From contig URNE01000037.1 in NCBI GenBank assembly GCA_900549045.1, forward strand, positions 1 to 10,907: a stretch of 10,907 nucleotides of DNA. Reading direction: 5' to 3'. Source of the stretch: an uncultured bacterium (GTDB lineage Bacteria > Verrucomicrobiota > Lentisphaeria > Victivallales > UBA1829). The notes beneath the pieces were generated by a model that saw only the letters and a program-made list of their open reading frames with translations, searched no databases and had not been told where the DNA came from. Both the position numbers and the translations under genes were made by a program. Position 1 is the stretch's first letter, and each line of letters begins with the position of its first letter. Shown one piece after another: positions 1 to 6,599 of this stretch.

Positions 1-29
1 GGTTTTGCGAATAAATATTCTGCATCCGG

Positions 30-57
30 TTGAAAAACTCCGTTTGCGTGGTATTTT
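30..57 (+). promoter_or_regulatory. Putative sigma70-type promoter of uraA-upp
   Basis: A TTGAAA box (30-35, five of six consensus bases) is followed after 16 bases by TATTTT (52-57, four of six). Transcription would begin near 64-65, giving a leader of only about 20 bases before the ATG at 84. That leaves no room for an attenuator or riboswitch within the visible leader. The assignment rests on consensus matching only. Confidence 0.45.
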
Positions 58-67
58 AAATGCAACT

Positions 68-77
68 AAGGAAAGGG
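68..77 (+). promoter_or_regulatory. Ribosome-binding site that decides the uraA start
   Basis: A purine-rich AAGGAAAGGG run lies 6-11 bases upstream of the ATG at 84. It falls inside the extra eight codons that would be gained by starting at the in-frame ATG at 60. The predicted transcription start is also downstream of 60. Both points favour ATG 84. Confidence 0.6.
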
Positions 78-83
78 CTTTTT

Positions 84-1361
84 ATGGCTAATTTATCCGT
101 AAGGGATTACGCACTCGGGTGTCAGCATCTGCTGGCAATGTTCGGAGCCACGGTTCTGGTTCCTCTGATTACAGGATTTTCACCGGCGGCGGCTCTGTTT
201 TCCGCGGGCGTGGGAACTCTGCTGTTTCACCTCTGCACAAAAGGGAAAGTTCCGGTCTTTCTGGGTTCCTCTTTCGCATTCATCGGCGCGCTCTGCACGG
301 TGGTGGCGGGCAACGCCGCGAATATCCCGAAAGCCCAGGGCGGAATCATTGCGGCCGGTCTGATCTATCTGTTTTTTGCCCTGATTGCCTATTTTCTCGG
401 ACCGGACCGCATCCGCAAGTTTTTTCCGCCGCTTGTGACGGGACCCGTCATCATCATCATCGGTCTGAGCCTGACCGGAGTAGGCGTGAGCGACGCGTTC
501 GGCAAATTCGAAAACGGCACTTTCTCCCGCACGAATCTCGTGAATGCTCTGATCGCCCTGTTCACTTTCGTCACGATCGTGGTCGGCATGAACCGCGCAA
601 AAGGAATCTTCCGTCTGATCCCGATCCTGATCGGCATTACGGGCGGCTATCTTCTCTGTGTCATTCTCTCCTGCTGCGGACTTTACCACATGGACTTCCA
701 CGCGATTGTGACGGCTCCGTGGTTCAACATCCCGTACAAGACCGAAGGGTTTCTTACGTTTCCGTCCTTTGATCTGAGCGCGATTATTCTGATCGCTCCG
801 ATTGCTCTGGTGACCTTCATGGAACACCTCGGCGACATCACGACCAACGGCGCGGTTGTCGGCAAGGATTTCTTCAAGGATCCGGGACTTCACCGCACTC
901 TGACAGGCGATGGTCTCGCCACGATCGCCGCAGGTTTTCTCGGCGGTCCCGCGAACACCACATATGCGGAAAATACCGGAGTTCTCGCATCGACGGGCAA
1001 CTACAACCCCGCGACCCTCCGCATTGCGGCGGTGATGGCGATCGTGCTCGGGCTGATCGGCAAATTCGGTGCGGTTCTTCTCTCCATTCCCGCTCCCGTG
1101 AAGGGCGGCGTGGAGCTGATGCTGTTCGGTATGATTGCCTCAATCGGCATCCGCACGATTTCCGAAGCGAAAATCAATCTTGCGGAGAGCCGCAATCTTT
1201 CGATTATGGCCGGCACGCTCTGCGTCGGCGTCGGGCTTAACGCCATCGGCGGAATTCCGCTGGTGTTCGGGGAGGCCAAATTCACGGTTTCCGCTCTTTT
1301 CGTCGCGACGATCGTCGGCGTTGTCATGAACCTTCTCATTCCGGAGAAAAAAGAAAAATGA
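84..1361 (+). CDS. uraA: Uracil permease (NCS2 nucleobase:cation symporter)
   Basis: This 425-residue polytopic inner-membrane protein belongs to the NCS2/NAT family and most likely imports uracil by proton symport. The sequence is an almost continuous series of hydrophobic segments, as expected for the 14-helix UraA fold. Two family hallmarks are visible: the EHLGD motif at residues 247-251, whose Glu247 corresponds to the uracil-binding Glu241 of E. coli UraA, and NTTYAEN at 291-297, whose Glu296 corresponds to Glu290. The position matching E. coli His245 is Asp251. I chose ATG 84 over ATG 60 because the Shine-Dalgarno lies between them and the family N-terminus fits MANLSVRDYALG. The stop overlaps the upp start by four bases (ATGA), so the two genes are probably translationally coupled. 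Uracil specificity, rather than xanthine or another base, is inferred from the motifs and from upp next door. The symbol pyrP would serve equally. Confidence 0.9.
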   Translation: MANLSVRDYALGCQHLLAMFGATVLVPLITGFSPAAALFSAGVGTLLFHLCTKGKVPVFLGSSFAFIGALCTVVAGNAANIPKAQGGIIAAGLIYLFFALIAYFLGPDRIRKFFPPLVTGPVIIIIGLSLTGVGVSDAFGKFENGTFSRTNLVNALIALFTFVTIVVGMNRAKGIFRLIPILIGITGGYLLCVILSCCGLYHMDFHAIVTAPWFNIPYKTEGFLTFPSFDLSAIILIAPIALVTFMEHLGDITTNGAVVGKDFFKDPGLHRTLTGDGLATIAAGFLGGPANTTYAENTGVLASTGNYNPATLRIAAVMAIVLGLIGKFGAVLLSIPAPVKGGVELMLFGMIASIGIRTISEAKINLAESRNLSIMAGTLCVGVGLNAIGGIPLVFGEAKFTVSALFVATIVGVVMNLLIPEKKEK

Positions 1362-1990
1362 ATTATCCGAATGTCCATGTGATGACTCATCCTCTGATTC
1401 AGCACAAGATTTCCATGCTCCGCAAGATTGAGACCGGAACGAAGGATTTTCATGAGCTGGTGCATGAAATCACTCTTCTGATCGGCTACGAAGCCTCCCG
1501 CGAACTTCCGCTTGAGGAAGAGGAAATCCAGACTCCGCTCATGAAAATGCGCGGTCCGGTTGTGAACCAGAAAGTCTGTATCGTTCCGATTCTCCGCGCC
1601 GGACTCGGCATGGTTGACGCCATGCGCAGTCTGATTCCCGCCGCCCGCGTAGGACATCTCGGTCTCTACCGCGATCCGGAGACGCATCTTCCCGTGGAAT
1701 ACTACTGCAAGGTTCCGCCGGATATCGCGAACCAGAGTGTGATTGTTCTCGACCCGATGCTTGCGACCGGCGGAAGCGCCGCCGCCGCCGTGTCCGCGCT
1801 CAAATCGCGCGGCGCGCGCGACATCAAGATGATCAATGTCATCGGCGCTCCGGAAGGCGCGGAATATTTCAGCAAAGCGCATCCGGACGTGAACGTCTAT
1901 CTCGGCTGCATGGATCAGGGGTTGAACGAGCACTGCTACATTCTCCCCGGTCTCGGCGACGCCGGCGACCGTCTGTTCGGCACACTGTAA
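1358..1990 (+). CDS. upp: Uracil phosphoribosyltransferase
   Basis: This cytoplasmic salvage enzyme makes UMP and pyrophosphate from uracil and PRPP. The 210-residue length is typical of bacterial Upp. The 5-phosphoribosyl-binding loop is VIVLDPMLATGGS at residues 128-140, with the usual acidic residue and the ATGG turn. RAGLGM at 80-85 is the other conserved PRPP-contact segment. The C-terminal GLGDAGDRLFGT (198-209) is the diagnostic uracil-binding end of the family and shows that the protein is intact. The ATG overlaps the uraA stop, so import and phosphoribosylation of uracil are co-expressed, and a strong hairpin terminator follows within 30 bases. No frameshift or missing key residue was seen. 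Confidence 0.96.
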   Translation: MNYPNVHVMTHPLIQHKISMLRKIETGTKDFHELVHEITLLIGYEASRELPLEEEEIQTPLMKMRGPVVNQKVCIVPILRAGLGMVDAMRSLIPAARVGHLGLYRDPETHLPVEYYCKVPPDIANQSVIVLDPMLATGGSAAAAVSALKSRGARDIKMINVIGAPEGAEYFSKAHPDVNVYLGCMDQGLNEHCYILPGLGDAGDRLFGTL

Positions 1991-2001
1991 GCTCCGTAAT
2001 T

Positions 2002-2055
2002 AAAAAAAGAAAAACCGTCCCCGTTTCCAGGCAATGGAGCGGGGACGTTTTTTTT
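2002..2055. terminator. Bidirectional intrinsic terminator between upp and the convergent glycosidase gene
   Basis: A perfect 8-bp stem, CGTCCCCG (2016-2023) with CGGGGACG (2040-2047), is extended inside by TCCA/TGGA (2026-2029 and 2035-2038) around a GGCAA loop. Eight T residues follow at 2048-2055, which suits rightward termination of upp. An A-rich run (2002-2014) on the left becomes a T-run on the - strand, so the same hairpin can stop leftward transcription from the glycosidase gene ending at 2066. Confidence 0.88.
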
Positions 2056-2065
2056 CAGGGGGGGC

Positions 2066-3490
2066 TTAAAGAACGAATGTCACCTGAACGGTTCCGGTTC
2101 TGTCAGTCGGGATGAAACCGGTTGCGGCTGTCCGCTCGGCGGCGGACGACGCACGCTTGACAGAGAGGTCCAGCTCCATGCCGCGGTAACGGAGACCGCT
2201 GAGACGCATTTCGCAGCTGCCCTCCGGAAGGCGCGGAGTGAGCGAGAGGCCGTCCGGACGGAATTCCATGCCCCAGACACATTCGAAAACCATGTTGAGG
2301 AAGCCCGTGGCTGCCCAGGTCTGGCGGATCTGCGATTTCCATTCGATGATTCCCTGTGCGCCGTGTTCCTGAAGTCCGCCGTAGGGAAGTCCCGTGTCGG
2401 GATGATAGATTTCATAGAACAGCGAATCGCGGACTGCTTTTTCCGCGAGCAGTTCCATCTCTTTCCAGGCTTCCGTGCGGTTTCCCGTGTGGGTCAGAGC
2501 GGAACACCAGGCGGCGTTCACCTGCGGCCAGACGAGCCCGGAGTGGCGCGGGTACGCTCCCGGTTTGCCCATGTAGCGTTCGTACGGAGGCCAGACGCAG
2601 GGGAGCCCGTTCGGCGTGAGATGGAGCCGTTTCATGATGTCCGGGATGTCGTCGCCGGTAATCGCGCCGGAAAGAATGCCGAAAGCGAGACCGAGTCCTT
2701 CCTGACGCTCCGAGTCGTTGACGTCGAGCAGATAGGTGAAGAAGCCGGTTTCCGGATTGCGGAAGCGCGCGCGGATGGCTTTGCGCAGGGCTTCTTCCTC
2801 TTCCGCGAATTGCGTTTCGACGGGGAGCCCGAGGACTTCACGCATTTTCTGAACGCTCTGACAGGCAAGGAGATAGAGGCAGTTCGTCGAGAGGGCTTTG
2901 CAGGGCAGACCGTGTCCTTTTTTCGCAAGCCATTCATGACGGGGCGTGTCGTGCAGGCAGTTGAGGATGCCGCTTTCCCGGTTGTCCGAAACGAGCATGT
3001 CGGGATAGCCCGCAATGCCGTCCTGGAAACATGCGCCGCCGCGGAAGAGACCGTCGGCCGGATCGAATTCTTCATCGCGCATCAGGCGGAGAGTGTTTTC
3101 GGACGCTTCGAGAGCGGAGCGGAGGAATTCGGTGTCGCCGGTGCGGAGCCAGTAGTTCCATGCGCCCCAGACCCAGATGATGATGTCCCAGTACTGCCCG
3201 AATTCTTCGTCGATCAGCAGTTTCCCGGATTTATCGGATAGAACCGAGAGCAGGGCGTTTTTGGCGGCGGAGGGGCAGAGCAGAGCTCCGGCGTACCAGG
3301 TGTTGAATGCGGCGTCGCGGGTCCATGGCGTACGGTACATGCGGCCGGCGGCGATGACGGGAACGGGCTCTTTCAGAAGTCCGTTTTTGTAGAAGAGAAC
3401 GTTTCCGGCGAAGTCGCCGCAGGCAATGGAGAACGCCTCGTCGACATTCTTTTCCCCGGTCATAAGGGTCGGAATGAATTGTACGGCCAT
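2066..3490 (-). CDS. Six-hairpin (alpha/alpha)6 glycoside hydrolase, substrate unknown
   Basis: This 474-residue protein looks like a member of the six-hairpin glycosidase superfamily (GH63, GH37 or MGH1-like), acting on an oligosaccharide or glucoside. Visible cues, in order, are RTPWTRDAAF at 53-62 (compare the W/Y-x-RD motif near the barrel mouth), a DPADGLFRGG-FQDG stretch at 143-158, the acidic-aromatic QEGLGLAFG (263-271), SGLVWPQVNAAW (317-328), DTGLPYGG (365-372) and QTWAATGF (390-397). The final 70 residues (GMEF-DGLSLTPRLPEG, then LRYRGMELDLSV) resemble the short beta-sandwich that closes such enzymes. There is no signal peptide, so a cytoplasmic location is likely. The start has AAAAGGAA upstream. 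The gene lies 87 bases beyond atpK and past its terminator, so it may be expressed by read-through or from its own weak promoter. I cannot name the catalytic acid and base or the substrate with confidence. Confidence 0.68.
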   Translation of the reverse strand: MAVQFIPTLMTGEKNVDEAFSIACGDFAGNVLFYKNGLLKEPVPVIAAGRMYRTPWTRDAAFNTWYAGALLCPSAAKNALLSVLSDKSGKLLIDEEFGQYWDIIIWVWGAWNYWLRTGDTEFLRSALEASENTLRLMRDEEFDPADGLFRGGACFQDGIAGYPDMLVSDNRESGILNCLHDTPRHEWLAKKGHGLPCKALSTNCLYLLACQSVQKMREVLGLPVETQFAEEEEALRKAIRARFRNPETGFFTYLLDVNDSERQEGLGLAFGILSGAITGDDIPDIMKRLHLTPNGLPCVWPPYERYMGKPGAYPRHSGLVWPQVNAAWCSALTHTGNRTEAWKEMELLAEKAVRDSLFYEIYHPDTGLPYGGLQEHGAQGIIEWKSQIRQTWAATGFLNMVFECVWGMEFRPDGLSLTPRLPEGSCEMRLSGLRYRGMELDLSVKRASSAAERTAATGFIPTDRTGTVQVTFVL

Positions 3491-3519
3491 AATTTTTCCT
3501 TTTCTTTTATGTGAAAATG

Positions 3520-3552
3520 AAAAGCGGATCTCCGTTTTGAGCGGAGATCCGC
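3520..3552 (-). terminator. Intrinsic terminator after atpK
   Basis: A perfect 11-bp inverted repeat, GCGGATCTCCG (3524-3534) and CGGAGATCCGC (3542-3552), encloses a 7-base loop. Read on the - strand it is followed by TTTTC at 3523-3519 and a further T-rich stretch. It sits 25 bases after the atpK stop and should end most ATPase-operon transcripts. The T-run is short and interrupted, so partial read-through into the glycosidase gene is plausible. Confidence 0.78.
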
Positions 3553-3577
3553 AATGGGCATCGGAGTTCTTTTCCGC

Positions 3578-4120
3578 TTAGAAGGAGCTGAGAAGAACGA
3601 TTGCGAACGCCATGACGAAGATCGCAACGGTTTCAACGATACCGAGAACCATCAGCTGGTTGGTGAAGCCTTTGCCCGTTTCCGCGAACGCATCTGCCGC
3701 GGCTGCGGAGGAGAGACCCTGCCAGAGAGCGGAGATTCCCATCGAAACGCCGGAGAGGATGCCGACCATCATGTAGACGAACCAGACGCCCGGTTTGGAG
3801 GCGAGCAGAGTCGCGTCGCTGGCTGCGCCCATGATGATGAACATGATGATCATGCCGTAAATCGTCTGGGAGAGCGGAGCTCCTGCGAAAATCAGAAGCT
3901 GGAACGGAGCCGGCTTGTTCTGTGCATAGCACTTTTTCCATGCGCCGATTGCCGAACATGCGGCCGCGCCTGCGCCGTAGGCGGAACCGATGGCGGCAAA
4001 GCCGATGGACGAGAACGCCGCTGCGAAGACCAGAGCCTTCTGCTGGAAATCCGCGACGACGGGGGCGGCGGCCTGAGCCGCGTTTGCGGCATCTGCCGCT
4101 GCTGCGAGTAACATACTCAT
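3578..4120 (-). CDS. atpK: V-type ATPase subunit K (membrane rotor proteolipid)
   Basis: This 180-residue protein forms the membrane rotor ring that carries ions past subunit I. It is the duplicated, four-helix form: hairpin one covers about residues 28-97 (GSAYGAGAA in the first helix) and hairpin two about 112-178. The single essential carboxylate is Glu163 in VETVAIF of helix 4; the matching place in helix 2 (PLSQTIYG, 82-89) has no acid. This is the usual V-type arrangement, with one ion site per four helices. Gln85, Gln134 and Thr164 surround the site in a pattern resembling the Na+-binding NtpK of Enterococcus hirae. An Ala-rich segment (6-22) precedes helix 1. The ATG overlaps the atpI stop (ATGA), but a good AGGAG at 4128-4132 could support the high output a ring subunit needs. 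A terminator follows. Confidence 0.93.
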   Translation of the reverse strand: MSMLLAAAADAANAAQAAAPVVADFQQKALVFAAAFSSIGFAAIGSAYGAGAAACSAIGAWKKCYAQNKPAPFQLLIFAGAPLSQTIYGMIIMFIIMGAASDATLLASKPGVWFVYMMVGILSGVSMGISALWQGLSSAAAADAFAETGKGFTNQLMVLGIVETVAIFVMAFAIVLLSSF

Positions 4121-5979
4121 TTTCTTTCTCCTGTTTGGTTATCTTTAATTGGGTTTTTCGTCTTTGCAAAGGGTTTGTAGCGGATTCCCGCCCACTGCAT
4201 TTCCATGTGGTTCGAGAATTCCAGAGTGTTCAGTCGGATTGCGTGCACCAGCACGCCGAGGAATCCGAGCGCGATGTTCAGAATGTGTCCGAACAGCGCA
4301 ACGATGATCAAGAAGATCAGCCCGATCACGAACAGATTCTTCGGAAGCGCATCGCAGATCATCGCGCCCATCTTGTTGAAGTTGTCCGCAATGTAGGCTC
4401 CGGAGAGGCCGACTGCGAACAGGCGGATGTACGAGAGCACATCCACGAAGCTTCCGATCAGAGCGAAGGGCAGGTTCAGCGCGGCTTCAAAGGTGATGGT
4501 GACCACGATCAGCGCCACGCCGATTCCGTACATCCAGTATGCGAATGCCGGAAAGGTTCCGCTGAACACGATCAGATTCACTGCGGTGAAGAAGTTCGCC
4601 CAGATCAGCAGCGCCCAGCCGAGATGCCCGAGCGCACGCCAGCTGCGGCGCAGTTCCGTGATTGTCTTGAACAGACGCGCCGACGAAAGCTGGAGCGCCG
4701 CAAGAAGGAAGCAGAGCCACTGGACAAACTTGTCCTTGAGCCCTGCCGGAGCCTGATGCAGTTTTTCACCGATTTCGCAGGCGAGCGGGCTGTTCGCCGG
4801 GTCCGCAAGGAAGTTGAGCCCCTGCATGAACTGCGGCAGAGAGTGTCGCGGGATTCCGAACCAGGAGCCGTTCAGCCAGCCCCAGATCAGCGACATGGAC
4901 GAGAGCATCAGGAAGAGATTCAGCGGCAGACGCGCCCCCTCTTTTCCTCTGCAGACCGTGAATTTGCAGATCAGCGCAATCGCGATGAACAGCGCGCCGT
5001 AACCGGCGTCTCCGATCAGCATTCCGAAGAAGATCGGGAAGAAGATCAGGAAGAAGAGGTTCACGTCGTTTTCGCGGTAGCCCGGCGTAACGCCGATGAA
5101 GTCGAAGAGCGGATCCATGATGTCCAGCCACTTCGGTTTGCGGATGCAGGTCGGAACCTGTTCGTCGTCCGCCGCGGGGTCGGTGATGAGCAGTGCCCAG
5201 CCGTTTTTCAGCGCGGCTCCGCGCAGTTCCGGAACCTTGTCGGCGGGAACGTAACCCGAAATGTACGCAATTGCTCCGGCTTCGGACATGCCGTCGCGGT
5301 TTTTCGCGAAGGTCAGTTCATCGTCCACCGTCGCCCGGTAGGCGCGGATTGCGTCCAGCGAAGGCGTGAACGTTTCGAGTTCAGCCTGGAGTTCTTCCCG
5401 TTTTGCGCGGGCGGCGTTCATCGCGGTTTCAAGTTCGGCGAGCGAACGTTCCGGAAGCGTCACCACATTCAGACCTTTGGTGTCGAACGGCGCGCGGGAG
5501 ATGAGGGCGAGGCAGACCTGCGCGGAATCGCGGGAGATCTCTTCCGCCGTAACGCCTTCCGGAATTTCCGGCATGTTTTTTGGCGAAGCGGTGCAGAGCG
5601 CCACGGTGATGCCCTTTTTCGCGAGAGCCTCGATCTGTTTCGGATCGAAACTGCCCCAGGGGCGCAGACGTTCGCATTCCTTGTTGAGGGAATCGATCTC
5701 TTTTTCGAGTGCGGCGCGTTCATCGAGGATGTCGTTGATGCGAGCGACCGCTTTTTCCGCTTCGACGGGAGCGGCGGAGGATTTCGCCTTGCTTTCGAGC
5801 AGAGCGAGCCCGGCGCGGTTCACTTCGGCGAGGCGGCGGGAGAGCGCGGCGACGTCCGCCGTGTCCGTGTTCGCGGAGACGACGGTGTGCATGATCGAGA
5901 GATCACGCAAAGCTTCGAGGGTCCGGACCTTGTCGGAATCCAGACACAGGAGCGTGATTTTTTTCATCGGTTCAATCAT
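4117..5979 (-). CDS. atpI: V-type ATPase subunit I (membrane stator, a-subunit homologue)
   Basis: This 620-residue protein forms the two ion half-channels against the K ring and anchors the peripheral stalks. Residues 1-290 are a cytoplasmic domain with coiled-coil stretches (around 45-108 and 175-205). From about 305 on it is membrane-embedded with several helices. FFGMLIGDAGYG (317-328) is a conserved family segment. SYIRLFAVGLSG (516-527) contains Arg519, the counterpart of the essential Arg735 of yeast Vph1. VLVHAIRLNTLEFSNHM (576-592) with Arg582 matches the second conserved arginine region. The frame stays open 35 codons further upstream, but that extension lies inside atpD. ATG 5979 has AGGAG at proper spacing and overlaps the atpD stop as ATGA; ATG 5967 is a weaker alternative. 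The stop likewise overlaps the atpK start. Confidence 0.93.
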   Translation of the reverse strand: MIEPMKKITLLCLDSDKVRTLEALRDLSIMHTVVSANTDTADVAALSRRLAEVNRAGLALLESKAKSSAAPVEAEKAVARINDILDERAALEKEIDSLNKECERLRPWGSFDPKQIEALAKKGITVALCTASPKNMPEIPEGVTAEEISRDSAQVCLALISRAPFDTKGLNVVTLPERSLAELETAMNAARAKREELQAELETFTPSLDAIRAYRATVDDELTFAKNRDGMSEAGAIAYISGYVPADKVPELRGAALKNGWALLITDPAADDEQVPTCIRKPKWLDIMDPLFDFIGVTPGYRENDVNLFFLIFFPIFFGMLIGDAGYGALFIAIALICKFTVCRGKEGARLPLNLFLMLSSMSLIWGWLNGSWFGIPRHSLPQFMQGLNFLADPANSPLACEIGEKLHQAPAGLKDKFVQWLCFLLAALQLSSARLFKTITELRRSWRALGHLGWALLIWANFFTAVNLIVFSGTFPAFAYWMYGIGVALIVVTITFEAALNLPFALIGSFVDVLSYIRLFAVGLSGAYIADNFNKMGAMICDALPKNLFVIGLIFLIIVALFGHILNIALGFLGVLVHAIRLNTLEFSNHMEMQWAGIRYKPFAKTKNPIKDNQTGERK

Positions 5980-6584
5980 GCTACGGTCTCCTGGAGTTTT
6001 TTCTTGGCGATTTTGGAGCGTGCGACAGCCGCCGTGTCCATGTCGCCGAGATAGATCTGAATGGCGCGGATGTTCTCTTTGCATTCAGGAATCTTGACTT
6101 TTTCAAAGAGGTTGACGCGCTGGGTTGTGACCCGGAGTTCATCGGCGATCAGGTCATACTGGCGGCGGATGATTTCGCGTTCCTCCTGAATGGAAACGAT
6201 TTTTTTGACGGATTCGGCCGCATCGTCGAGCCACGGGTCGTCGGCGTAAAGGTCGAACGGCTTTGCGTCGAAAACGACTTCGCGGAACACGGGAACGTCA
6301 ACGCCCGCGATGTTCTGCACGCCAGTCTCGACGCGGCTGACGGAGAGATTCCGTTTGATTTTTTCGACTGCCTCCGGATCGCCGAACAGCTCCGTCCAGG
6401 CGGCGAGAGCGTTCTTTGTCGCCTGTTCAAACTGCTGGTTTTTTTCGATCCGGTCAAGGCAGGTCCGCATTTCCATCTGGAGCTGCTGCTTCTTCAGCTG
6501 AAGAGTCGGCAGGAAACGTTGAAACTGCTTCAGCGAATCGCGTTCCTGTTTCAATGCGGTTTTTGTTAATTTGACTTTCGGCAT
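5976..6584 (-). CDS. atpD: V-type ATPase subunit D (central rotor shaft)
   Basis: This 202-residue subunit is the central-stalk shaft that turns inside the A3B3 head, functionally like F-type gamma. The N-terminal (about 1-65) and C-terminal (about 120-195) parts are long charged helices that would pair as an antiparallel coiled coil, with a short globular middle. The C-terminal block with LRVTTQRVNLFEKVKIP (150-166), then KENIRAIQIYLGD and RSKIAKKK, is diagnostic for the family. Length is normal. The start has GGAGG at 6592-6596, seven bases upstream, and is separated from atpB by 15 bases; the stop overlaps atpI. In many V/A-ATPases subunit F joins D in the shaft, but no F gene is found in this cluster. 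Confidence 0.94.
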   Translation of the reverse strand: MPKVKLTKTALKQERDSLKQFQRFLPTLQLKKQQLQMEMRTCLDRIEKNQQFEQATKNALAAWTELFGDPEAVEKIKRNLSVSRVETGVQNIAGVDVPVFREVVFDAKPFDLYADDPWLDDAAESVKKIVSIQEEREIIRRQYDLIADELRVTTQRVNLFEKVKIPECKENIRAIQIYLGDMDTAAVARSKIAKKKLQETVA

Positions 6585-6599
6585 GGTTCAACCTCCGGG

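Noticed and set aside
60..83. The upstream in-frame ATG of uraA
   Set aside because: The Shine-Dalgarno lies between 60 and 84, and the predicted transcription start falls after 60.
147..155. A possible inactivating loss of the P-loop lysine in atpB
   Set aside because: The coordinates here are residues of AtpB. A degenerate P-loop is normal for the non-catalytic B subunit; the true catalytic loop is intact in atpA.
180..893. A 237-codon - strand open frame inside uraA
   Set aside because: Antisense to a well-conserved permease; the highly charged translation is the mirror of membrane-helix codons.
2363..3241. A 292-codon + strand open frame antisense to the glycosidase gene
   Set aside because: The - strand frame has coherent glycosidase motifs and a good ribosome-binding site; the + strand frame has neither.
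3922..6054. A 710-codon + strand open frame antisense to atpI and atpK
   Set aside because: It is a frame shadow of two clearly conserved genes. The translation is full of Arg, Glu, His and Asp with no domain I recognise, and no Shine-Dalgarno or promoter precedes it. GC-rich codon bias suppresses stops on the opposite strand.
5980..6084. A 35-residue N-terminal extension of subunit I
   Set aside because: It would overlap atpD by over 100 bases, is rich in Arg and His unlike any subunit I N-terminus, and the ATG at 5979 has a proper AGGAG.
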